Shown: positions 1 through 10,219 of the stretch, piece by piece
Position numbering within the stretch: position 1 is the stretch's first letter
Layout of the letters: each line of letters begins with the position of its first letter
NCBI GenBank assembly: GCA_963680875.1
Contig: OY804588.1
Coordinates: 64,928,397 to 64,992,396, forward strand
Reading direction: 5' to 3'
DNA from: Bathymodiolus brooksi
Lineage: Eukaryota; Mollusca; Bivalvia; Mytilida; Modiolidae
Length of the DNA: 64,000 nt
Notes under the pieces: model-generated
Database searches by the model: none
Told to the model about the DNA's origin: nothing
Seen by the model: the letters and a program-made list of their open reading frames with translations, nothing else
Program-made: the position numbers and the translations under genes

Positions 1-71
1 TTTTCTTGTTGGTCATTGTATTGCCTGTCATGTGATTTACAGTTCTGATTACCCCATTGATATCTTCAAAC
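1..71 (+). repeat. Representative satellite monomer (first copy)
   Basis: This is one complete 71-bp unit, used here to fix phase and numbering. It is a variant with CAGTTC instead of the common CCGTTC at 40-45, which removes the CpG, and CCCCATT instead of CCCCTTT at 52-58. The consensus has about 33 T, 15 C, 12 A and 11 G on the + strand. It contains an EcoRV site (GATATC), so most monomers carry one. This CAGTTC/CCCCATT variant opens many of the higher-order units, for example at 853, 3053, 3763, 6175, 20581, 23491, 37761, 41240 and 62752. Confidence 0.95.
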
Positions 72-852
72 CTTTCTTGTAGGTCATTGTATTGCCTGTC
101 ATGTGATTTACAGTTCTGATTACCCCTTTGTTATCTTCAAACTTTCCTTGTTGGTCATTGCATTGCTTGTCATGTGATTTACCGTTTTGATTACCCCTTT
201 GATATTTTCAAACTTTTCTTGTTGGTCATTGTATTGCCTGTCATGTGAGTTACCGTTCTGATTAACCCTTTGATATCTTCTAGCTTTTCTTGTTGGTCAT
301 TGTATTGCCTGTCATGTGATTTACAGTTCTGATTACCCCTTTGATATCTTCAAATCTTTCTTGTAGGTCATTGTATTGCCTGTCATGTGATTTACAGTTC
401 TGATTACCCCTTTGATATCTTCAAACTTTCCTTGTTGGTCATTGCATTGCTTGTCATGTGATTTACCGTTCTGATTACCCCTTTGATATCTTCAAACTTT
501 TCTTGTTGGTCATTGTATTGCCTGTCATGTGATTTACCGTTCTGATTACCACTTTGATATCTTCAAACTTTTCTTGTTGGTCATTGTATTGCCTGTCATG
601 TGATTTACCGTTCTGATTACCCCTTTGATATCTTCAAACTTTTCTTGTTGGTCATTGTATTGCCTGTCATGTGATTTACCGTTCTGATTACCCCTTTGAT
701 ATCTTCAAACTTTTCTTGTTGGTCATTGTATTTCCTCTCATGTGATTTACCGTTCTGATTACCCCTTTAATATCTTCAAACTTTTCTTGTTGGTCCTTGT
801 ATTGCCTGTCATGTGAGTTACCGTTCTGATTACCCCTTTGATATCTTCAAAC
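1..852 (+). repeat. 12-monomer subunit, first copy
   Basis: Twelve monomers (852 bp) ending with the TTTCCTCTC/TTTAATATC monomer (711) and the GGTCCTTG monomer (782). The ordered markers are GTTATC (monomer 72), GATATTTTC (143), ATTAACCC with TTCTAGC (214), AAAT before CTTTCTTGTAGG (285-356), GCATTGCTTG (427) and ACCACTTT (498). The TTCTAGC marker at 281 reappears at 1133, exactly 852 bp on. Confidence 0.85.
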
Positions 853-1633
853 TTTTCTTGTTGGTCATTGTATTGCCTGTCATGTGATTTACAGTTCTGA
901 TTACCCCATTGATATCTTCAAACCTTTCTTGTAGGTCATTGTATTGCCTGTCATGTGATTTACAGTTCTGATTACCCCTTTGTTATCTTCAAACTTTGCT
1001 TGTTGGTCATTGCATTGCTTGTCATGTGATTTACCGTTCTGATTACCCCTTTGATATTTTCAAACTTTTCTTTTTGGTCATTGTATTGCCTGTCATGTGA
1101 GTTACCGTTCTGATTAACCCTTTGATATCTTCTAGCTTTTCTTGTTGGTCATTGTATTGCCTGTCATGTGATTTACAGTTCTGATTACCCCTTTGATATC
1201 TTCAAATCTTTCTTGTAGGTCATTGTATTGCCTGTCATGTGATTTACAGTTCTGATTACCCCTTTGATATCTTCAAACTTTCCTTGTTGGTCATTGCATT
1301 GCTTGTCATGTGATTTACCGTTCTGATTACCCCTTTGATATCTTCAAACTTTTCTTGTTGGTCATTGTATTGCCTGTCATGTGATTTACCGTTCTGATTA
1401 CCCCTTTGATATCTTCAAACTTTTCTTGTTGGTCATTGTATTGCCTGTCATGTGATTTACCGTTCTGATTACCCCTTTGATATCTTCAAACTTTTCTTGT
1501 TGGTCATTGTATTTCCTCTCATGTGATTTACCGTTCTGATTACCCCTTTAATATCTTCAAACTTTTCTTGTTGGTCCTTGCATTGCCTGTCATTTGAGTT
1601 ACCGTTCTGATTACCCCTTTGATATCTTCAAAC
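853..1633 (+). repeat. 12-monomer subunit, second copy, one monomer short
   Basis: An 11-monomer (781 bp) repeat of the block at 1-852. It has lost the ACCACTTT monomer that the first copy carries at 498. It also has its own changes: TTTGCTTG and CTTTTTGGTC near 995-1078, and GGTCCTTGCATTG with CATTTGAG at the end. Exactly one monomer was lost, as unequal exchange in register would do. Confidence 0.8.
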
Positions 1634-1846
1634 TTTTCTTGTTGGTCATTGTATTTCCTGTCATGTGATATACCGTTCTGATTACCCCTTTGATATCTTC
1701 AAACTTTTCTTGTTGGTCATTGCATTTCCTGTCATGTGATTTACCGTTCTGATTACCCCATTGATACCTTCAAGCTTTTCTTGTTGGTCATTGTATAGCC
1801 TGTCATGTGATTTACCGTTCTGATTACCCCTTTGATATCTTCAAAC

Positions 1847-1916
1847 TTTTCTTGTTGGTCATTGTATTGCCTGTCATGTGAGTTACCGTTCTGATTAACG
1901 CTTTGATATCTTCAAC
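1847..1916 (+). repeat. 70-bp short monomer, first of eleven of its class
   Basis: This monomer ends TTCAAC instead of TTCAAAC, so it is one base short. It also carries GAGTTACC and ATTAACGC. The same combination ends the short monomers whose TTCAAC lies at 4891, 7304, 9007, 11278, 13549, 15323, 17026, 18800, 21710 and 24620. There is exactly one per higher-order unit in the first 26 kb and none afterwards. It is the cleanest single marker of the A-D units and must have arisen once and been copied with them. Confidence 0.93.
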
Positions 1917-3052
1917 TTTTCTTGTTGGTCATTGTATTGCCTGTCATGTGATTTACCGTTCTGATTACCCCTTTGATATCTTCAAACCTTTCTTGTAGGT
2001 TATTGTATAGCCTGTCATGTGATTTACCGTTCTGATTACCCCTTTGATATCTTCCAACTTTCCTTGTTGGTCATTGCATTGCCTGTCATGAGATTTACCG
2101 TTCTGATTACCCCTTTGATATCTTCAAACTTTTCTTGTTGGTCATTGTATTGCCTGTCATGTGATATACCGTTCTGATTACCCCTTTGATATCTTCAAAC
2201 TTTTCTTGTTGGTCATTGTATTTCTTGTCAATTGATTTACCGTTCTGATTACCCCTTTGATATCTTCAAACTTTTCTTGTTGGTCATTGTATTGCCTGTC
2301 ATGTGATTTACCGTTCTGATTACCACTTTGATATCTTCAAACTTTTCTTGTTGGTCATTGTAATGCCTGTCATATGAGTTACCGTTCTGATTACCCCTTT
2401 GATATCTTCAAATTTTTCTTGTTGGTCATTGTATTGCCTGTCATATGATTTACCGTTCCGATTACCACTTTGATATCTTCAAACTTTTCTTGTTGGTCAT
2501 TGTATCTACTTTCATATGATATACCGTTCTGATTACCCCTTTGATATCTTCAAACTTTTCTTGTTGGTCATTGTATTTCTTGTCATGTGATTTACCGTTC
2601 TGATTACCCCTTTGATATCTTCAAACTTTTCTTGTTGGTCATTGTATTGCCTGTCATGTGAGTTACCGTTCTGAATAACCCTTTGATATCTTCAAGCTTT
2701 TCTTGTTGGTCATTGTATTGCCTGTCATGTGATTTACAGTTCTGATTACCCCTTTGATATCTTCAAACCTTTCTTGTAGGTCATTGTATTGCCTGTCATG
2801 TGATTTACAGTTCTGATTACCCCTTTGATATCTTCAAACTTTCCTTGTTGGTCATTGCATTGCTTGTCATGTGATTTACCATTCTGATTACCCCTTTGAT
2901 ATCTTCAAACTTTTCTTGTTGGTCATTGTATTGCAGGTCATGTGATTTACCGTTCTGATTACCACTTTGATATTTTCAAACTTTTCTTGTTGGTCATTGT
3001 ATTGCCTGTCATGTGATTTACCGTTCTGATTACCCCTTTGATATCTTCAAAC

Positions 3053-6000
3053 TTTTCTTGTTGGTCATTGTATTGCCTGTCATGTGATTTACAGTTCTGA
3101 TTACCCCATTGATATCTTCAAACCTTTCTTGTAGGTCATTGTATTGCCTGTCATGTGATTTACAGTTCTGATTACCCCTTTGTTATCTTCAAACTTTGCT
3201 TGTTGGTCATTGCATTGCTTGTCATGTGATTTACCGTTCTGATTACCCCTTTGATATTTTCAAACTTTTCTTTTTGGTCATTGTATTGCCTGTCATGTGA
3301 GTTACCGTTCTGATTACCCCTTTGATATCTTCAAACTTTCCTTGTTGGTCATTGCATTGCTTGTCATGTGATTTACCGTTCTGATTACCCCTTTGATATC
3401 TTCAAACTTTTCTTGTTGGTCATTGTATTGCCTGTCATGTGATTTACCGTTCTGATTACCACTTTGATATCTTCAATCTTTTCTTGTTGGTCATTGTATT
3501 GCCTGTCATGTGATTTACCGTTCTGATTACCCCTTTGATATCTTCAAACTTTTCTTGTTGGTCATTGTATTGCCTGTCATGTGATTTACCGTTCTGATTA
3601 CCCCTTTGATATCTTCAAACTTTTCTTGTTGGTCATTGTATTTCCTCTCATGTGATTTACCGTTCTGATTACCCCTTTAATATCTTCAAACTTTTCTTGT
3701 TGGTCCTTGTATTGCCTGTCATGTGAGTTACCGTTCTGATTACCCCTTTGATATCTTCAAACTTTTCTTGTTGGTCATTGTATTGCCTGTCATGTGATTT
3801 ACAGTTCTGATTACCCCATTGATATCTTCAAACCTTTCTTGTAGGTCATTGTATTGCCTGTCATGTGATTTACAGTTCTGATTACCCCTTTGTTATCTTC
3901 AAACTTTGCTTGTTGGTCATTGCATTGCTTGTCATGTGATTTACCGTTCTGATTACCCCTTTGATATTTTCAAACTTTTCTTTTTGGTCATTGTATTGCC
4001 TGTCATGTGAGTTACCGTTCTGATTAACCCTTTGATATCTTCTAGCTTTTCTTGTTGGTCATTGTATTGCCTGTCATGTGATTTACAGTTCTGATTACCC
4101 CTTTGATATCTTCAAATCTTTCTTGTAGGTCATTGTATTGCCTGTCATGTGATTTACAGTTCTGATTACCCCTTGATATCTTCAAACTTTCCTTGTTGGT
4201 CATTGCATTGCTTGTCATGTGATTTACCGTTCTGATTACCCCTTTGATATCTTCAAACTTTTCTTGTTGGTCATTGTATTGCCTGTCATGTGATTTACCG
4301 TTCTGATTACCACTTTGATATCTTCAAACTTTTCTTGTTGGTCATTGTATTGCCTGTCATGTGATTTACCGTTCTGATTACCCCTTTGATATCTTCAAAC
4401 TTTTCTTGTTGGTCATTGTATTGCCTGTCATGTGATTTACCGTTCTGATTACCCCTTTGATATCTTCAAACTTTTCTTGTTGGTCATTGTATTTCCTCTC
4501 ATGTGATTTACCGTTCTGATTACCCCTTTAATATCTTCAAACTTTTCTTGTTGGTCCTTGCATTGCCTGTCATTTGAGTTACCGTTCTGATTACCCCTTT
4601 GATATCTTCAAACTTTTCTTGTTGGTCATTGTATTTCCTGTCATGTGATATACCGTTCTGATTACCCCTTTGATATCTTCAAACTTTTCTTGTTGGTCAT
4701 TGCATTTCCTGTCATGTGATTTACCGTTCTGATTACCCCATTGATACCTTCAAGCTTTTCTTGTTGGTCATTGTATAGCCTGTCATGTGATTTACCGTTC
4801 TGATTACCCCTTTGATATCTTCAAACTTTTCTTGTTGGTCATTGTATTGCCTGTCATGTGAGTTACCGTTCTGATTAACGCTTTGATATCTTCAACTTTT
4901 CTTGTTGGTCATTGTATTGCCTGTCATGTGATTTACCGTTCTGATTACCCCTTTGATATCTTCAAACCTTTCTTTTAGGTTATTGTATAGCCTGTCATGT
5001 GATTTACCGTTCTGATTACCCCTTTGATATCTTCCAACTTTCCTTGTTGGTCATTGCATTGCCTGTCATGAGATTTACCGTTCTGATTACCCCTTTGATA
5101 TCTTCAAACTTTTCTTGTTGGTCATTGTATTGCCTGTCATGTGATATACCGTTCTGATTACCCCTTTGATATCTTCAAACTTTTCTTGTTGGTCATTGTA
5201 TTTCTTGTCAATTGATTTACTGTTCTGATTACCCCTTTGATATCTTCAAACTTTTCTTGTTGGTCATTGTATTGCCTGTCATGTGATTTACCGTTCTGAT
5301 TACCACTTTGATATCTTCAAACTTTTCTTGTTGGTCATTGTAATGCCTGTCATATGAGTTACCGTTCTGATTACCCCTTTGATATCTTCAAATTTTTCTT
5401 GTTGGTCATTGTATTGCCTGTCATATGATTTACCGTTCTGATTACCACTTTGATATCTTCAAACTTTTCTTGTTGGTCATTGTATTTACTTTCATATGAT
5501 ATACCGTTCTGATTACCCCTTTGATATCTTCAAACTTTTCTTGTTGGTCATTGTATTTCTTGTCATGTGATTTACCGTTCTGATTACCCCTTTGATATCT
5601 TCAAACTTTTCTTGTTGGTCATTGTATTGCCTATCATATGATATACCGTTCTGATTACCCCTTTGATATCTTCAAACTTTTCTTGTTGGTCATTGTATTT
5701 CTTGTCATGTGATTTACCGTTCTGATTACCCCTTTGATATCTTCAAACTTTTCTTGTTGGTCATTGTATTGCCTGTCATGTGAGTTACCGTTCTGAATAA
5801 CCCTTTGATATCTTCAAGCTTTTCTTGTTGGTCATTGTATTGCCTGTCATGTGATTTACAGTTCTGATTACCCCTTTGATATCTTCAAACCTTTCTTGTA
5901 GGTCATTGTATTGCCTGTCATGTGATTTACAGTTCTGATTACCTCTTTGATATCTTCAAACTTTCCTTGTTGGTCATTGCATTGCTTGTCATGTGATTTA

Positions 6001-6174
6001 CCATTCTGATTACCCCTTTCATATCTTCAAACTTTTCTTGTTGGTCATTGTATTGCAGGTCATGTGATTTACCGTTCTGATTACCACTTTGATATTTTCA
6101 AACTTTTCTTGTTGGTCATTGTATTGCCTGTCATGTGATTTACCGTTCTGATTACCCCTTTGATATCTTCAAAC
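3053..6174 (+). repeat. Higher-order unit A2 (44 monomers)
   Basis: This is a related copy of A1. A short opening block (3053-3762, 10 monomers) precedes a second opening at 3763. From there, markers track A1 with offsets of 2910 (TTCTAGC 1133 to 4043), 2980 (TTCAAC 1911 to 4891) and 3122 bp (GAATAACC 2673 to 5795). The offset grows by whole monomers apart from the one-base deletion at about 4173. Two monomers around 5630-5760 (a CTATCATATGATATACC monomer and its neighbour) are extra relative to A1. It contains two 70-bp monomers. Confidence 0.78.
4118..4187 (+). repeat. 70-bp monomer with a private deletion
   Basis: This monomer, of the CTTTCTTGTAGG type, reads ATTACCCCTTGATATC: one T is missing from the CCCCTTT run near 4173. 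It is not seen in any other copy, so it is young or was never amplified. It shifts reading frames locally but opens only a short frame on the minus strand, which ends at a TAG in the TTCTAGC monomer. Confidence 0.93.
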
Positions 6175-7877
6175 TTTTCTTGTTGGTCATTGTATTGCCT
6201 GTCATGTGATTTACAGTTCTGATTACCCCATTGATATCTTCAAACCTTTCTTGTAGGTCATTGTATTGCCTGTCATGTGATTTACAGTTCTGATTACCCC
6301 TTTGTTATCTTCAAACTTTGCTTGTTGGTCATTGCATTGCTTGTCATGTGATTTACCGTTCTGATTACCCCTTTGATATTTTCAAACTTTTCTTTTTGGT
6401 CATTGTATTGCCTGTCATGTGAGTTACCGTTCTGATTAACCCTTTGATATCTTCTAGCTTTTCTTGTTGGTCATTGTATTGCCTGTCATGTGATTTACAG
6501 TTCTGATTACCCCTTTGATATCTTCAAATCTTTCTTGTAGGTCATTGTATTGCCTGTCATGTGATTTACAGTTCTGATTACCCCTTTGATATCTTCAAAC
6601 TTTCCTTGTTGGTCATTGCATTGCTTGTCATGTGATTTACCGTTCTGATTACCCCTTTGATATCTTCAAACTTTTCTTGTTGGTCATTGTATTGCCTGTC
6701 ATGTGATTTACCGTTCTGATTACCACTTTGATATCTTCAAACTTTTCTTGTTGGTCATTGTATTGCCTGTCATGTGATTTACCGTTCTGATTACCCCTTT
6801 GATATCTTCAAACTTTTCTTGTTGGTCATTGTATTGCCTGTCATGTGATTTACCGTTCTGATTACCCCTTTGATATCTTCAAACTTTTCTTGTTGGTCAT
6901 TGTATTTCCTCTCATGTGATTTACCGTTCTGATTACCCCTTTAATATCTTCAAACTTTTCTTGTTGGTCCTTGCATTGCCTGTCATTTGAGTTACCGTTC
7001 TGATTACCCCTTTGATATCTTCAAACTTTTCTTGTTGGTCATTGTATTTCCTGTCATGTGATATACCGTTCTGATTACCCCTTTGATATCTTCAAACTTT
7101 TCTTGTTGGTCATTGCATTTCCTGTCATGTGATTTACCGTTCTGATTACCCCATTGATACCTTCAAGCTTTTCTTGTTGGTCATTGTATAGCCTGTCATG
7201 TGATTTACCGTTCTGATTACCCCTTTGATATCTTCAAACTTTTCTTGTTGGTCATTGTATTGCCTGTCATGTGAGTTACCGTTCTGATTAACGCTTTGAT
7301 ATCTTCAACTTTTCTTGTTGGTCATTGTATTGCCTGTCATGTGATTTACCGTTCTGATTACCCCTTTGATATCTTCAAACCTTTCTTGTAGGTTATTGTA
7401 TAGCCTGTCATGTGATTTACCGTTCTGATTACCCCTTTGATATCTTCCAACTTTCCTTGTTGGTCATTGCATTGCCTGTCATGAGATTTACCGTTCTGAT
7501 TACCCCTTTGATATCTTCAAACTTTTCTTGTTGGTCATTGTATTGCCTGTCATGTGATATACCGTTCTGATTACCCCTTTGATATCTTCAAACTTTTCTT
7601 GTTGGTCATTGTATTTCTTGTCAATTGATTTACCGTTCTGATTACCCCTTTGATATCTTCAAACTTTTCTTGTTGGTCATTGTATTGCCTGTCATGTGAT
7701 TTACCGTTCTGATTACCACTTTGATATCTTCAAACTTTTCTTGTTGGTCATTGTAATGCCTGTCATATGAGTTACCGTTCTGATTACCCCTTTGATATCT
7801 TCAAATTTTTCTTGTTGGTCATTGTATTGCCTGTCATATGATTTACCGTTCTGATTACCACTTTGATATCTTCAAAC
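6175..7877 (+). repeat. Higher-order unit A3 (24 monomers, truncated cycle)
   Basis: This 1703-bp cycle opens like A1 and A2 (CCCCATT, GTTATC, TTTGCTTG, CTTTTTGGTC, TTCTAGC at 6455) and includes the TATAGCC and TTCAAC (7304) monomers. It stops after the CATATGATTTACC monomer. The later GAATAACC and GCAGGTC monomers of A1/A2 are missing, because the next monomer is a chimera that jumps back to the start of a cycle. Confidence 0.78.
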
Positions 7878-7948
7878 TTTCATTGTTGGTCATTGCATTG
7901 CCTGTCATGAGATTTACCGTTCTGATTACCCCATTGATATCTTCAAAC
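7878..7948 (+). repeat. Chimeric junction monomer
   Basis: The left half has TTTCATTG, GCATTGCCTG and CATGAGA, the signature of the monomer that in A1 sits at 2059. The right half has CCCCATT, the signature of the cycle-opening monomer. The switch lies in the shared CCGTTCTGATTACCCC stretch. It explains why A3 is cut short. Confidence 0.75.
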
Positions 7949-10219
7949 CTTTCTTGTAGGTCATTGTATTGCCTGTCATGTGATTTACAGTTCTGATTAC
8001 CCCTTTGTTATCTTCAAACTTTGCTTGTTGGTCATTGCATTGCTTGTCATGTGATTTACCGTTCTGATTACCCCTTTGATATTTTCAAACTTTTCTTTTT
8101 GGTCATTGTATTGCCTGTCATGTGAGTTACCGTTCTGATTAACCCTTTGATATCTTCTAGCTTTTCTTGTTGGTCATTGTATTGCCTGTCATGTGATTTA
8201 CAGTTCTGATTACCCCTTTGATATCTTCAAATCTTTCTTGTAGGTCATTGTATTGCCTGTCATGTGATTTACAGTTCTGATTACCCCTTTGATATCTTCA
8301 AACTTTCCTTGTTGGTCATTGCATTGCTTGTCATGTGATTTACCGTTCTGATTACCCCTTTGATATCTTCAAACTTTTCTTGTTGGTCATTGTATTGCCT
8401 GTCATGTGATTTACCGTTCTGATTACCACTTTGATATCTTCAAACTTTTCTTGTTGGTCATTGTATTGCCTGTCATGTGATTTACCGTTCTGATTACCCC
8501 TTTGATATCTTCAAACTTTTCTTGTTGGTCATTGTATTGCCTGTCATGTGATTTACCGTTCTGATTACCCCTTTGATATCTTCAAACTTTTCTTGTTGGT
8601 CATTGTATTTCCTCTCATGTGATTTACCGTTCTGATTACCCCTTTAATATCTTCAAACTTTTCTTGTTGGTCCTTGCATTGCCTGTCATTTGAGTTACCG
8701 TTCTGATTACCCCTTTGATATCTTCAAACTTTTCTTGTTGGTCATTGTATTTCCTGTCATGTGATATACCGTTCTGATTACCCCTTTGATATCTTCAAAC
8801 TTTTCTTGTTGGTCATTGCATTTCCTGTCATGTGATTTACCGTTCTGATTACCCCATTGATACCTTCAAGCTTTTCTTGTTGGTCATTGTATAGCCTGTC
8901 ATGTGATTTACCGTTCTGATTACCCCTTTGATATCTTCAAACTTTTCTTGTTGGTCATTGTATTGCCTGTCATGTGAGTTACCGTTCTGATTAACGCTTT
9001 GATATCTTCAACTTTTCTTGTTGGTCATTGTATTGCCTGTCATGTGATTTACCGTTCTGATTACCCCTTTGATATCTTCAAACCTTTCTTGTAGGTTATT
9101 GTATAGCCTGTCATGTGATTTACCGTTCTGATTACCCCTTTGATATCTTCCAACTTTCCTTGTTGGTCATTGCATTGCCTGTCATGAGATTTACCGTTCT
9201 GATTACCCCTTTGATATCTTCAAACTTTTCTTGTTGGTCATTGTATTGCCTGTCATGTGATATACCGTTCTGATTACCCCTTTGATATCTTCAAACTTTT
9301 CTTGTTGGTCATTGTATTTCTTGTCAATTGATTTACCGTTCTGATTACCCCTTTGATATCTTCAAACTTTTCTTGTTGGTCATTGTATTGCCTGTCATGT
9401 GATTTACCGTTCTGATTACCACTTTGATATCTTCAAACTTTTCTTGTTGGTCATTGTAATGCCTGTCATATGAGTTACCGTTCTGATTACCCCTTTGATA
9501 TCTTCAAATTTTTCTTGTTGGTCATTGTATTGCCTGTCATATGATTTACCGTTCTGATTACCACTTTGATATCTTCAAACTTTTCTTGTTGGTCATTGTA
9601 TTTACTTTCATATGATATACCGTTCTGATTACCCCTTTGATATCTTCAAACTTTTCTTGTTGGTCATTGTATTTCTTGTCATGTGATTTACCGTTCTGAT
9701 TACCCCTTTGATATCTTCAAACTTTTCTTGTTGGTCATTGTATTGCCTATCATGTGAGTTACTGTTCTGATTATCCCTTTGATATCTTCAAACTTTTCTT
9801 GTTGGTCATTGTATTTCCTGTCATGTGATTTACCGTTCTGATTACCCCTTTGATATCTTCAAACTTTTCTTGTTGGTCATTGTATTTCCTGTCATGTGAT
9901 TTACCATTCTGATTACCCCTTTGATATCTTCAAACTTTTCTTTTTGGTCATTGTATTGCCTGTCATGTGATTTACCGTTCTGATTACCCCTTTGATATCT
10001 TCAAACCTTTCTTGTAGGTCATTGTATTGCCTGTCATGTGATTTACAGTTCTGATTACCCCTTTGATATCTTCAAACTTTCCTTGTTGGTCATTGCATTG
10101 CCTGTCATGTGAGTTACCGTTCTGATTACCCCTTTGATATCTTCAAACTTTTCTTGTTGGTCATTGTATTTCCTGTCTTGTGATATACCGTTATGATTAC
10201 CCCTTTGATATCTTCAAAC
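7878..10219 (+). repeat. Higher-order unit A4 (33 monomers)
   Basis: It starts with the chimeric monomer, then follows the A-type order: TTCTAGC at 8158, GGTCCTTG near 8670, TATAGCC near 8892, TTCAAC at 9007 and CATATGA types to about 9620. The last 7 or so monomers (about 9723-10219) are different. They are plain TATTTCCTG monomers, a CTTTTTGGTC monomer, CTTTCTTGTAGG, GCATTGCCTG with GAGTTACC, and one with GTCTTGTGATATACC (10175). That series is the hallmark of the family found after 27 kb. Confidence 0.75.

Larger units (their letters stand above)
1..3052 (+). repeat. Higher-order unit A1 (43 monomers)
   Basis: The first cycle runs from one CAGTTC/CCCCATT monomer to the next equivalent restart at 3053. 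It begins with a 12-monomer block (1-852) repeated imperfectly at 853-1633. Then follows a tail of distinctive monomers: gatatacc (1634), a monomer with TATAGCC (1776), the 70-bp monomer 1847-1916, a GTTATTG variant (1988), CATGAGA (2059), CAATTGA (2201), CATATGA types (2343-2555), GAATAACC (2627) and GCAGGTC (2911). The same ordered tail recurs in later units, which defines it as a higher-order repeat. The unit boundary is conventional: the array is continuous and any phase could be chosen. Confidence 0.8.

Noticed and set aside
72..142. Nuclear-receptor half-site AGGTCA in CTTTCTTGTAGGTCA monomers
   Set aside because: A 6-bp match is expected by chance and is repeated only because the monomer is repeated. 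There is no paired half-site at a standard spacing.
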